Positions 1 to 11,500 of a DNA stretch of 33,193 bases are shown here, piece after piece. The notes beneath the pieces are model-generated. The model did not search any database and had not been told where the DNA came from. It saw only the letters and a list, made by a program, of their open reading frames with translations. Each line of letters opens with the position of its first letter. Position 1 is the stretch's first letter. A program made the position numbers and the translations under genes. Origin of the DNA: Polyrhizophydium stewartii (taxonomy: Eukaryota > Chytridiomycota > Chytridiomycetes > Rhizophydiales); assembly GCA_027604665.1 (NCBI GenBank), contig JADGIZ010000056.1:1-33193 (forward strand), read 5' to 3'.

Positions 1-2584
1 GTCTTTGTCAACGACGCCGTCAATGCGTCGGTGGTGTCCGAGGCCGTCGACAGCATGGTGCCCGCAGACATGTCCAGGGTGCTGGTCGTCTACACTGGCG
101 GCACGATCGGCATGCAGAACACTCCCCAGCACGGCTACCTGCCCGTCAAGGGCTTCATCTCGCGCACGCTGGCCAGCATGCTCCGCTTCCACAGCCGCGA
201 GATGGACGGCGTGTCGCCCATGGACAGCGAGGCGGTCCTGGCCGCCGCCGAGACCAACGACGCACACGTCACGCTCTTTGGTCACGGCGAGCACGTTGCC
301 GAAGACGTGCGCGCCGAGGCGCTGCGCCAGCCGGACGTCGGCGTCATCAATGGCACGGTCGTGCGCCGCGTGCGCCTGCCCGCGCTTGTGTCGCCGCCGT
401 CGCTGTACGGCAAGCGCATCAAGTACTCGATCCTCGAGTACGACCCGCTGCTCGACTCGTCCAACATGAGTGCGTCTGCTCGCTCTCCAAGTCCGCGCGC
501 TGTGCCGTCCTGCTGACCCCGCGTGACCATCTACGGCGACATCGCCTCACCCTCGCGGATCTCCGTGGTGATGGACACCTGCGCCACCTTGCGCTCGCCC
601 AGCCATGTCCGACTGGGTCAAGATCGCCACCGACATCGAGGTCAACTACCGCCTCTTTGACGCCTTCATTGTCCTGCACGGCACCGACACGATGGCATAC
701 ACCGCGTCGGCGCTCAGCTTCATGCTCGAGGACCTTGGCAAGACGGTCATCATCACAGGATCGCAGGTCCCGCTGGCCGAGGTGCGCAACGACGCCGTCG
801 ACAACCTGCTTGGCGCACTCACGATCGCGGGCCACTTTGTCATCCCCGAGGTCGGGCTGTTCTTCGACAACAGGCTCTTCCGTGGCAACCGGTCGTCCAA
901 GGTCAACGCCGTCGACTTCAACGCCTTTGACTCGCCGAATCTGCGTCCGCTCGTCAACGTCGGCATCAACATCGGTGAGAGACGCATGTGGAGAGGCTCC
1001 GCGACGTCAGCCGCTGACCGTGAAGCCCCCCTCGCCATACAGACGTATCCTGGATCGACATCTGGCGGCCCAAGCGCATCGCTCAGTTCAGAACCTTCAA
1101 GGCCATGAACCCGTCGGTCGCCGCGCTGCGCATGTTCCCGGGCATCACCGAGGCCACTGTGCGGGCGTTCCTCTCGCCGCCGATCGCAGGCGTTGTTCTC
1201 GAGACCTACGGTGCCGGCAACGCCCCAAGCAACCGGCCCGAGCTCCTTGCGGCGCTCAAAGAGGCATGCGACCGCGGCGTTGTGATTGTCAACTGCACGC
1301 AGTGCAAGCGCGGCCTTGTCTCGGACATTTACGAGACCGGGCGTGCCCTGACCAACATCGGCATCGTCCCTGGCGCCGACATGACGCCCGAGTGCGCGCT
1401 GACGAAGCTGTCGTATCTACTTGCCAAGTATCCAGACCCGGCCATCTGCCGCCGCTTAATGCGCAGGAACATGCGCGGAGAGCTGACAGTGCCCATGCGC
1501 CGTCCGCGGTTCACGTATCTGCCGCACCCGGGACAGCTCTACCCGGGTCCACCGCAGGGCGGCGTTGTTGCGTCGGTGCTGAGCTTGCTTGGCGTCAACC
1601 TTGGCATGGCGACGCCGACTTTGGACTCGGTGGCATCGGCCCATCCAGAAGGCGCCCACATCGAGTCGAATGCCGAAGACAGCGGCACCGATGACATCAC
1701 GACGAGTTTAGAGCGTGCACTGATCCCGCTGCTTCTCTGCCAAGCAGCGCGCGCCAACGACACGACTGGCCTGCGCGCCGTGCTGCAAGAGTACGAGTAC
1801 ATGGTCAATGTGCCCGACTATGACGGCCGGGTGCGTGCATGCTGCTGCGCATTGCACGGGCAGGCTCGCAGCTGCTGATGGTCTCTGCCGCGACAGGTTC
1901 CGTTGCACATTGCAGCGAGCGAGAACCGTCGTGCCTGCGCCGAGCTGCTGCTGCTCAACGGTGCCAACCTGCACATCCGCGACCACTTTGGCCACTCGCC
2001 TCTGTTCGACGCCGTGCGAGCGGGCCACGCCGAGATTGTTGCGCTGCTGCGCAAAGCGGGAGGGCACTTTGCCGCCGAGGAGGAGGAGGAAGTGACTTCG
2101 ATGGTCTGCAGGGCGGCGTCCACGGGCGATGTGGAGCGCATGGCGCTTCTTATAGAGTGCGGCGCAGATCTCAACCGCAGCCTGTACGACAATCGCACGC
2201 CGCTGCATCTGGCAAGTGCACTCGCATGCCTGCGGCTGATGTGCGCAGCCGGTGCTGACATTTGGGCCTGGGCAGGCGGTCGCTGCCGACCATGCCGCGA
2301 TCGTGCAGCTCATCATCGACGCAGCCGTGAACATCAAGCGCTCACAGAGCCTCGGCGGCGCAGCCGACACCTCCAATCAGCCTTCTGCGCCACTGCAGAT
2401 GCCCGACGTCGCCATGACTCGCACGCTCTCCGGATCAGCGCTTCCGTACTCGGCCAGAGTCACGCTGGACCCCGTCGACAGCTGGGGCAGGACGCCCCTC
2501 GACGACGCCGAGCGACTCGGCCGTGCAAGCCTGACCGAGATGCTCCGCGCGGGCCATGCAGCCCTTGCGCAGATTGGGGCGTGA
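1..2584 (+). CDS. ASPG: Type I L-asparaginase with C-terminal ankyrin repeats (5' partial)
   Basis: Hydrolyses L-asparagine to aspartate and ammonia; probably cytosolic. Exons by hand: 1-469, 603-974, 1043-1830, 1897-2211, 2276-2584 (750 codons visible plus stop). The frame is open to base 1, so the N-terminus lies outside the window. Seen: the first threonine motif YTGGTIGM just after the start of the window, the second catalytic motif LHGTDTMAYTAS in exon 2, and a TYGAGNAP motif in exon 3. After the catalytic part come four to five ankyrin repeats (for example VPLHIAASENRRACAELLL, then TPLHLAVAADHAAIVQLII). This layout matches the animal 60-kDa lysophospholipase/asparaginase family rather than bacterial stand-alone enzymes. 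The exon 1/2 join gives SSNMTMSDWVKIA and the exon 2/3 join gives NIDVSWIDIWRP, both as in the family. The fourth intron uses a GC donor. The gene converges on the USP8-like gene. Confidence 0.93.
2212..2275 (+). other. GC-AG intron in the asparaginase ankyrin region
   Basis: The only phase-compatible join between the two ankyrin-coding exons cuts before GCAAGT (2212) and after CAG (2275). That hexamer is the classical GC-donor consensus. Both ends are phase 0 and the join restores a canonical repeat, TPLHL|AVAADHAAIV. The GT donor at 2216 (GTGCAC) would leave phase 1 and put the next exon out of frame. Confidence 0.82.
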
Positions 2585-2609
2585 TGGGCACATGTCGAGT
2601 GCTCGCAAA

Positions 2610-2624
2610 TGATATTGAATATCA
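2610..2624. repeat. Perfect AT-rich palindrome
   Basis: TGATATT-G-AATATCA: two 7-bp arms around one base, 25 bp after the asparaginase stop. It is the only strongly AT-rich patch in this spacer, so a role in 3'-end formation is possible but unproven. Confidence 0.6.
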
Positions 2625-2654
2625 CAGGGGTTTGATGGCGGTACATGGACAGGG

Positions 2655-2681
2655 CTCCTCCAGCTCCTCCAGCTCCTCCAG
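2655..2681. repeat. Tandem repeat, three copies of CTCCTCCAG
   Basis: Three exact 9-bp copies in a row, followed by a partial CTC. It lies in the convergent spacer, outside both coding regions. Confidence 0.85.
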
Positions 2682-2836
2682 CTCGCTCGACTTGCCTCGG
2701 CTGCGTTGAGCACTCAAAAGCGTGCGCTGTCTTGGCTCCACCACGCGCCGGACATGGTGGGGGCTCCCGCACGCACGTAGAACAGAATGTATGCCGCGGG
2801 CGACTGCGAACCATGGGTCAGCATGCGGTAGCTCGC

Positions 2837-5800
2837 TCATGTGCCGAGCGCAACCCGCTCGTCGCTCACCCTGATTGACTTTTCGTCAGTGCGTCCGATG
2901 CGCGAGTCGTCAAAGTTCAACCAGGTCTTTTGGTAGTTGTTTTTGACGTGCGCTGTATAGTGGCCGCCGTTGAGTCCGCCAAAGTGATTCTGGTCGCAGC
3001 GCGAGGCAGAGTCAGCTCTGTGCTCAGAGAGCAAGAGTAGAAGAAGGCGAGCGCCCACCGATATCGCATATAGATCATACGAATGCGTCTCTGGGAGCAC
3101 CAGCGGGCCGCCAGGGACAGGCGGCTTCTGCATCACGAACCTCGTCAGGTCCAAGTTGCTGTGCACGGCGTCCGCGAACACGAGTCAGTCACTGCGGCAT
3201 GAGGCACAATCAATACAACCTGCCCATCGGGCCCGCGCACAGCTTACTTTGTCTGGAAGTGGACATATGTCTCGACCTTGTTGCGGAAAGGCCCGTCGAA
3301 CGAAAATCGCTTGAGGTGAATCAGCAGCACCGTCGGCAGCTTGGCAATCGTCAGGCACTTGACAGCGCGGCGTTTGACCTTGCAGCGGGGACAGAGCCTG
3401 CAGGAAGCGCGTGAGCAAGTGAATCAAGGCCCTTGCAAAGTCACGCAGCCAGATTGCGTGCCATATCACGTACCATGCGTCCTCGCCGTCCAGAATCTCC
3501 TCCTCGCTGAACTTGCGCAGGCACTCATCCAGCAGAACGGGCCCGCCCTTGACGCCTTGCTGGTTCTGCTTCGGGATCGGCAAGGAAAGGTACATGAACG
3601 GGTTGAACGTCTTTGAGGTCTGCGCCGACAGCAAGCAACATCAGAACTCTGCCGCCGGGCATCTGTCGAGAACTTGGCATGGCACAAACCTTTCCGCAAG
3701 TCAGACATCGTAGCGACGACTTGAGGACGCCTTGGAACATGTCAACGATGATGGACCAGTTGCGGTTGCGGTAAACCCGCCACTCTGATTCAAGCAGCTC
3801 CTCGTCGGGGATGCGCTCGGTGTCTGGCTCGGGTTCCTTGGACTTTCCTGCTGCCTTGGGCTCAGGCCCCGTGCGCGCCAAGTTGAGATCTTCGTGCAAC
3901 GCATCGAGCAGCGCAGCGAGAAACTCTTGCGAGTCTTGCTGGTCGCTTCCAGCGAAAGATGCATTGAGCTCGCCAATGGTCAACTTGAACTGGGACGGCG
4001 TGACCACGGCCTCTTGGGCACGCCACATCATCTGCATTAGGCTTGCGTACGACTCTGCCATGCGGCCCTTGCTGCCCAGCGGGTTGCGCTTGTTGATGAA
4101 CTTGCGGTAGCTGCCGCTGAGGAAGAAGCGGCTGAGGGGGATAGTGCTGCTGAGGCACTGAATGACCGAGTTCATGAAGCACGTGTTTCCGAGGTTCTTG
4201 AGTCCGGCCATCCCTAGATTCAACGACCCCAACTGCATCGAGGCCATTCCCTGGCTCACCGAGTCCATGGCCGTGACAGGAGTCGGAAGGTTGGATATGC
4301 CCGCGAGCGCCGGCTTTGGTGGGACGCGTGGCGCACTGCCCGGGATGTTTGACAGAGCAGCACGCTCGTATGCATCTGGGAGAGGCTGGTAGAAGCGCTG
4401 CGTCGCTGGAGAAGGCGAGGGAGACGACGAGCGGCGCATCATCACGGGCGGGGGCGGCGCAACGTATTGCGTGACAGGAAGCGGAGCCACAATCTGCTGT
4501 GGATACTGCTGCATTGGCGCCGGCATGGCGAGGGGCTGCTGCATGCTGATTGGGCCAACTGGGATCTGCTGCAGCTTTTGAGGGACCGGCTGGGGAAGCG
4601 ACTGCGGAAGCGGCTGGGCAAGCGGTTGCGAGAACGGCTGCCGGTTGGCTGCAGATGGCACAGGAGATGGCTTGGGAAGCCCTGAATGGGATGCAGCGCT
4701 GGTCGTGACAGACTGACTGGCATGTGCGGGTGCGGCGGGCGACGAGGATGACATATGCATCTGCTGGGGGATCAGAGAAGGGGCCGAAGCCTGCGGTTTG
4801 AGCGCTGGCTGCGATGACGAAGCCGTTCCAGTGCCTGGTGTTGACAAGGCGACAGGCTTGGGAAGCACCGGCGGCGGCAGCTGAGATGGCTGCTGAATCG
4901 GTTTGGCAGAGGCAGAATCGAACTTGGCCGCTGGTGACGGAGGCAGCGGGCTCTGTGCGCGGCTGTGCGATGCAAGTGCGTTTGCCAGCGCAGCCGGCTT
5001 GGGGGGAATGGCAGGTGCCGAGTCAGATGAGAAAGTCGGCAGCTCCGGATAGGCCGAGTCGAAGCCGGCAATCTCGTCGTCAATGTCAAAGGCACCCTCA
5101 ACGCGACTCGGTGGCTCTGCGCTGGGCCCATTCGCGACAAGATACTGCTGCGGGGAAGAAACAGGCCCGAGATCCGGGAATCGCACGAGCGCTGATCCAT
5201 ATGACGTCGGCGACTCGGTTGCGGTTGCGGTAATGGACGACGAATATGCCGCGACGGCTGCCTTGACGGATGCCAGAGGAGAGCGATCCAGTCCTGCCGC
5301 ATCGAGATTGCCTGTCTCGCCTCGTTTGAACGTGAAGAACGGATCATCAAACCGACTGATTACCGAATCCCGGCTTTCGGTGGCAGCGCCAATGCCGTAC
5401 TTGGATGAGAGCCGCGGTGGTGTGTGCGGGGCAGGCGATGTCGGTAGCGGCGACGATGGCATAGGTGGAGCGGATGCGGCTGGTTTGGCTTGCCCAAGAG
5501 GCTGGCGCTGGCTAACCTGCTCCCAGACATTGTCAGCGACGTTGCAGGAGCACATCACTCACCCGGAAGCAAACTGATCAACTCACGTATTCGAATGCGT
5601 TTCTGATGAGATGCACACTCTGCTGCTGCGGCTGCGCTTCTGGTGGCGGCTGCTGCTGCTCGCGAACTGATCCCTGTCGGGTGAGCTTCGCGGGACTCTG
5701 GGACCTCGGCGCAACAGCTTGCCCCTGTCCCTGAAGCCCCTGCGAGTTTTGGTAGCCGCCCCCGTTGCTAGTTTGGTCCGTGCCAATCGGCTGCAGCATG

Positions 5801-7371
5801 CCCATGAGCGAGGTTGGCTTTGGGGCGAGTGCAGGAGGTTCCGGCCGTGCTGCGCGGGCCTGTAGTTGCTGTTGTTGGGGCTGCTGGGGCTGCTGCGGTG
5901 GCTGCTCAGCAGCGCCGTCGACTTGGAAGACACCGCTTCCGTCGCCGATCTCGATCCAGTCGGCGATGGTGGCGTCGGTGGTGTCGAGGAATGTGACCCA
6001 AGCAGCATAGCCGCCACGCAGGACGGCAGGCTTTCTCTTTGGAATCCTCTCGAATTCAAACTGGTAGATGGATCCGAAGATCTTGTTGAGGGCATCCGAG
6101 TCGACAAGCTTCATCGACGACGCATCGTGCAGAACAATCAGGTCGACCGAATCGCGGCACTCAAACAGCTTGGACTGGACCATGGACTGCGCGCCGAAAG
6201 CCATGATATTGCTGGCGACATCGGCGGACGAGAGGCTACCCACAAAGTACCATTCGGGGTTGATGTTGACCGTGCCGCCCAACGCAACGGCTCCGTCGCC
6301 GCGAGACCGCTTCCAGCCAATGTGGCCGGCGGAGAACTCGACAGGACTGCGGACGTCGAGGATGAGCACCGACATGCGCAGGTTCAGCAGGATGTCGAAC
6401 AGCTGCCTGCTCGATATCACGTCGCCGATCTTGGGCGTGGAGCCTGCCACAGCGAGGTTTGGGTTGCTGCTGTCGAGCAGGCTGCCGTCGGGCGGGCGGG
6501 TCCTCGGAGCCGCGGCGGGCGCGGGAGATGTGGTCGCGCCCGACTCGAGCTGCGCAGGCACGACGGCCCGCTGCGACCCGGACCGCTGCAGGCCGCGCGC
6601 GGGGCTGGCGGCGCGAGCTGCAAACGCTGCAGGCGTCGCGGCGGCTCCGGCCGCAGCCTCGCTCGACCGCTTCTGGATGAGGGCCTTGAGCCTGTCGGTC
6701 GTCTCCATCACGTTGTTGAGTTTCTGACCACGCCGGGCACAAGCCAGGCGCCAGGCCCGGGCCGCCGGGGGAGGTGTCAGCCAGACATGCCGGCGGGCGG
6801 GCAGCGTGCGGGCGGCAGCGACAGGGCTCGAGACGCACGCCTCGAAGCTGGACATAATGCAAGTCGTTGACATTGAAGTCCTTGTGCTTGGGGAGCAGCT
6901 CGAGGGCGATGCTGTGGGTAGTGAGCGTGCCGCGGTGCCAGAGCACGCAGCGACCGGTCGTCGGGCGTCCCGGGTCGCGCAGCCGTTAGCAGCGGTCTCG
7001 GTGGGCGGGTCAAAGGGGGGAGGGGCAGCGCACCTCAGGCCCTTCATCAGATTGACATAGGCCTGGTCGATGTCGCCCGCAAGGTAGTACTTGTTGCCCT
7101 GGCGGCCGCCGCAGCCGGCGCGGCGGGCAGAGCATGCGTTCAAGATGCAGCAGCGGCGGGCGGTGGCCGCCCGGGGCGGCGGCGGCGTCAGCGACGTCGG
7201 CGACGGTCGAGGCGTGCCGGCGGGCTGGCGCCGCACCTCTTCGAGCAACGTGGTGGCCGACTTGATCCATGTGCGGACGGCGTAGTTTGGGTTCTGCGCC
7301 AGCAGGCCCGCCGTGCTGGCACGCTCGTTGAGCTCGGCAAGCGTCGGCGGCCGGTCGCTGGCGCCAGGCAT
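2837..7371 (-). CDS. USP8: USP8/Doa4-like ubiquitin C-terminal hydrolase with rhodanese domain
   Basis: Cysteine protease of the USP (C19) family, predicted to remove ubiquitin from endosomal cargo at ESCRT-III. Exons: 7371-7237, 7098-7034, 6911-6839, 6723-5587, 5516-3690, 3619-3474, 3397-3248, 3158-3059, 2989-2837 (1261 aa). Order: USP8-dimer/MIT-like helices (1 to about 115), a rhodanese-like domain (about 190-345; ILDVRSPVEFSAGHI), a Gln/Pro-rich linker (to about 900), then the catalytic domain. Seen: Cys-box GLKNLGNTCFMNS with Cys about 916, zinc-ribbon CxxC pairs CLTC and CPRC, His-box GGHYTA (His about 1221) and FDDSR. The rhodanese domain has Asp where an active rhodanese has its catalytic Cys (LIVLHDASS), as is usual in USP8 and Doa4, so it is probably a binding module. 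The linker carries PPKPA-type proline motifs and one YPEL. The exon 4/5 acceptor is uncertain by 9 bp (5517 or 5508). The start is the first ATG that opens the dimer domain. Confidence 0.93.
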
Positions 7372-7499
7372 TTCGGAGCGCCGTGTCGGCGGTGGAAGCG
7401 CAGGCAGGCGGCCGCCGGGTGGCGACCCCTGCTCTCGTCGGCCTCAGGACGCGGTGGCCAGCCTTGCTGCAGCCAGCCCGCCCCACCCCCCGCGTGGCC
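7372..7499. promoter_or_regulatory. Shared divergent promoter region
   Basis: Only 128 bp separate the USP8-like ATG (-) from the OCA-like ATG (+), so this stretch should hold both core promoters. It is GC-rich and I see no TATA box. A longer + frame starts at a GTG inside it, but the first ATG is at 7500. Confidence 0.55.
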
Positions 7500-8479
7500 A
7501 TGAGCGGCCTGCTGACGCTGCCGGACGTCTACGGCATTGTCGAGCGCGGCGTGCTGCGGGCATCGACGCTGCAGCCGTCGTCGTACCCGCTCTTCAAGCA
7601 CGTCAAGACCATCCTGTCGCTGTCGCCCGAGGCACCCACAAAGAGCCTGCTGTCATGGATCGAGGACAACCGCATCAACCTGGTCGGTGCCGCCGCAGCC
7701 GGCGCCGCCCCCGCTGCCCGCCCTATCCAGTCGCCCCCTCCCTGCTCGCCGAGGGCCGCCTGCTCCGGTACCCGGAGCCCGACCCGGTCGCTGACCGGAC
7801 GTCCAACGATGCGTCTCGCAGATCCACCTCGGGTACCAGCAGCTGCTCCGTCCCACCACGACCTCGAGCTGGCGGCCAGTGGCCGAGGAGCTCGTCAAGG
7901 ACGGCCTCGAGATCATCCTCAACGCAGAAACACATCCGATACTCATTATGTGCACGTCAGTCGCATGGCCGGTGCCTCGCGGCTCTCGCGGCGGCTGCGG
8001 CTGACCCGCTCCCAGCTCGGGCGTGCAGGAAACTGGGACGCTTGTGGGCTGCCTGCGTAAGCTCCAGGGATGGAACTTCAACGCAATTATCGCAGAGGTG
8101 CGCTCGGTCTCGCTGCGCATGCAGAGGCGAGCGTCTGGCGGCTTGCAGCGACTGAAGTATGCCTGCGTCCCAGTACCGCAGCTTCGCCGGCAACAAGAGC
8201 AGATACGTAAACGAGCAGTTCATCGAGCTCTACGACCTCGATCTGATAACGCTGCCCAAGAACTTGCCCCAGTGGTTCATAGATCACCAGCGCATGCTCA
8301 GCGACGAGGCCGCGGTCTTGAAGCTGCAGCAACTTCCGGCGGCGGGCATGGGCGAGCAGCCCGATGGGCATTCTGGCGCCGATGCCGACGGGGACGCCTG
8401 CGCCGGCGCAGGAGCGGATCCGGCCCCAAACACGACCGTATCCACGGCCGCCCATCCGTCGCAGGGACACGCAGCGTGA
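7500..8479 (+). CDS. OCA/Siw14-type tyrosine-phosphatase homologue, degenerate P-loop
   Basis: Member of the fungal OCA/Siw14 (PFA-DSP) family, whose active members cleave inositol pyrophosphates. Exons: 7500-7682, 7822-7955, 8016-8097, 8174-8479 (234 aa). Seen: N-terminal GIVERGVLRAS, then KTILSLSPEAP, NRINLIHLG across the first join, and a P-loop region IMCTSGVQETGTLVGCLRKLQGW. After it comes YRSFAG and NEQFIELYD, typical of the family. The canonical loop is HCxxGxxRTG. Here His is Met104, Cys105 is kept, and the Arg position is Glu111. Without that Arg, phosphate binding should fail, so this may be a pseudophosphatase like some yeast OCA-complex members. The first intron's donor (GTCGGT) is weak but is the only one that keeps the frame. 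The C-terminal 50 residues are low-complexity. Confidence 0.85.
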
Positions 8480-8594
8480 GCCGGTCGCATGGTCGAATGA
8501 AACACAGTGCGCACAGGCGGCCGGCCAGCGAGGTGGGTGGGTTGCAGCCGACGCTTCGCTCCAACTTCGCCTCGCTTTGAAAAAACGACTGCCG
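8480..8594 (+). promoter_or_regulatory. Spacer between the OCA-like gene and URB1
   Basis: 115 bp between tandem genes; it should hold the OCA-like 3' end and the URB1 promoter. There is an A-run just before the URB1 ATG and no clear TATA. Confidence 0.35.
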
Positions 8595-11500
8595 ATGCTC
8601 TCGGTCAAGGGCTGGCAGCAGGCGCTTCGGTCCGCAGACCCGGACGTCACAGGCCCAGGTGCGGCCACCAGCGACGCCTTCCAGTGCATTAGCACTCTGC
8701 ATGCCGGCAGCCACGGCGCTCTGCGCCGCGCGTGGAGCCGGGCAAGCTGGTGCCTGTCGGCATGCGCGCGATCTTGAAGCGCTGACACTCGAACCTGACC
8801 GCACGCAGGCCTGACGGCGTTTGTGGAGCTCGCAAGGCGCGTTGCCTCCGAGGAGGTCGACGCAGAGGTCTCAGACGAGGCCGCATTCTTGCGCAAGTGG
8901 CTCGCAGCCTCGCCCGACTGCGCTGACCTCGTCGCCGTATGGGAGTCGCACGTTGCCGTGAGTGCTGGGTTCTCCCGGCTGCCTCGCCGGCTGCCTCGCC
9001 GGTGTGCCGCATCGGCAGCTGCCAACTGTATCTGACACAGAATGCACACACGCCATGCGCCGTTCCTGCAGAATCCCGTCCCGCAGCTCGAGCCCGTTGT
9101 CGACTGCATTGCGCACACGGTCGCTGCGTCGCGCCGGATCGGCCAGCGTGCAGCCGGCGCCAACCTTGCCCGCACGATCATCCGGAACCACATGCGTGCC
9201 GTGTACCGCACGCTGTCGAGTGGCACGCTGCCTGCAATAGCAAGCACTCTGCGCATGCTCTTCTCGATTGCGAGCCACGGCGCAGCCACGACCCGTGAGC
9301 TGCAGGAGGCGTTCGACTTCTCACACAAAGTTGGTGCTCGCTTCTCCGTGCCGCCCAAAGGTCGATGATGATGCCTCTGACACCAGCCATTCATCTCGCC
9401 TACGTAGTCCGTTCGGGATCTGCTCAAGCGGCGCAAAAAGGCAGACAATCCGAAGAGCATTCCTGGAGGTTTGTTTTGCCCTGCCTGCACCGTTTCTCGC
9501 AGCGTGCTGACACCTGCTCGGATGAGAAGACATCCGCACTCTTACGATCAGATTCATTCTTGCCTTTCTGGTTCGTGGTGAAACTCCGGTCAGAAAGGCA
9601 CTTCTTGAAGTCAAAAACCTCGTCAGCGGCATCTTTGCGGACATTAAGCGTGATCCATATTCAGTGCGTGCTGCTCGATTCGTACTCAAAGAGACTCCGT
9701 TTGGTTGCTTACCCAGTCCGCGGAAATTCCGCAGACAATTGAATTGGTTTTTTCTTCCATCAAGCGCGGTGTTGTTCAAGATCCGGCGCTTCCACGGAGC
9801 GTCAAGGTGTCGTTCTTCTCCAAGTACGTCATGGACCACCTGGTCGAGCTCTATTCCATCTCAAACGCCGACGACGAGTATGCCACTTCTCGAGACGGCT
9901 CGCGCACAATCGCAGACCTTGTTCACGACTTCTTGTGGTTTATATGCACCACTCCGGGCGTCGGCATATGCTTCGCCGACCTTGGCTGGTATCCTGCCAC
10001 GAGCAAGGATAACGACGAAGAAGCCCTGCAAGGATCAGAAAATCAAGAGTCGATTGGTGACGCAGTTGACTCGGCGGATCCTTTCGGATCCGGAGCCACG
10101 TTTGGTTCGGCATCAAGCGCTCCGTCTCAAGCCCGGATTTATAACCGCATGCTTTTTAAGCTTATGTCCAGCTTGAATGTCGGCGGCGACATGCGCCAGC
10201 GCAGCCTGCTTCTTGGAATCTTGGCGGCATGCCCTGAACTTGTGCATCAGTGCGACCCTCGCTATGGCAGTTCTGCTCGGATTTGCGTGCGCGAGGGCTG
10301 ACTCTTAATCATGCAGATTTTGGTCGAGTGCCGCAAACTCGCTTTCATTTGAGCCGCGCAGCTCCACAAGCTATATCGCCAACGTTGCGCTGGCCACGTC
10401 TATCATCAAGCTTCCTGTTCCCACCGCGTTTGTCGGCAAAACTATGCTCGCCATCGTTGCACCACCGCCGCTGCAAAGCGCGCTGTCGAATATCCTTCCC
10501 TCGGCAATCTCCCGCCAGCTCGCCTCGCGCGCGCTGCAGCACTCTTCTCGAGATGTGCGCTTTGCGTGTACATCACAGCTCACTGCCTCTTTGACAAAGC
10601 TCGCCCACGTTTTGGATGTCGCAGAGGGGATTGCTGAGCGACTGCGGTCGTCGGAAAGCCCACAAGCAGCCGTTGCCGAGCAGATGTGGAGCAACTGGGT
10701 CGTGTCTTTGTGTCACGGTGTGCGCTACCGCCTGCCGGACGTGCACACGGCGATTGTTGTCCACCAGAACATTGCTCAGCACGACGAGGACGATGCCGTC
10801 ACGCTCGAGGACATGCAGCTCGCATCGCTGGGCTTTATCCGCTCGTTCAAGCGCCTGTTTCCGGAGCTTTGGAATGAGTCGCACTTTGATTTCGGCAAGC
10901 TCGTGCCGCCATCTCTGGGAGAGGAGCCCACGCAAGTCCAGTTGGCGACCATCGCCCTGCTCCGCGAGACACCAGACTTCAAGATCTTTTCAAAATACCG
11001 TGAGTTCGCCGCACCGCGCAGCGTCCTGTTATGCGCGCCTGACCAGAGTGCAGCCAAGGCGGACAAGTCCCACTTTGTTACGCTGCTCAAGCTGGCGATT
11101 CAGTCGGAAAGTGGCGACATCCGAAAAGAAACGCTCTCGGCACTTCGCGCGCTTCTCAGCCGAGTGTTCCCGCTGCAGGACAACGAAGGCTCGCTCGACG
11201 TTCTTATCGGCGCGGTCTTGGAATTCGGTCCTGAATGCTCGACGGCGCTTGTCGAGTACCTCGAAACAGCGTTTAACGAGTGCCTCCGCAACAGCATCGT
11301 CATCTCGGACACCATCGTACGCATCGTTCGCACGTGCTCAACGCTCTCAGAGCAGGCCGATGCTTCGGCTGATGCCGGTGCTGGTGATGCGATGGATGTC
11401 GACCAAGATCAAAAACTCTCGAGTCCTGCAAGTGACCGAGTCTTTCGCTTTCCCTTCCCCCCGATCCTTGCCTCACTCGTGCGATGGACAATCAATGCGC

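Larger units (their letters stand above)
2585..2836. other. Intergenic spacer between two convergent 3' ends
   Basis: About 250 bp between the asparaginase stop (+) and the USP8-like stop (-). It must hold both 3' UTRs and polyadenylation signals. It contains an AT-rich perfect palindrome and a short 9-bp tandem repeat (listed separately). Open frames here are low-complexity and have no recognisable domains. Confidence 0.6.

Noticed and set aside
5866..6870. A 334-codon + strand frame opposite the USP8-like gene
   Set aside because: It lies antisense to the conserved rhodanese domain, is rich in Arg/Gly/Ala from GC bias, and has no recognisable motif.
7383..8155. Overlapping + strand frames starting at 7383 and 7313 as alternative starts for the OCA-like gene
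   Set aside because: The 7383 start is GTG, and its extra 39 residues are low-complexity and lie in the divergent promoter. The 7313 frame overlaps USP8 exon 1 and carries no motif.
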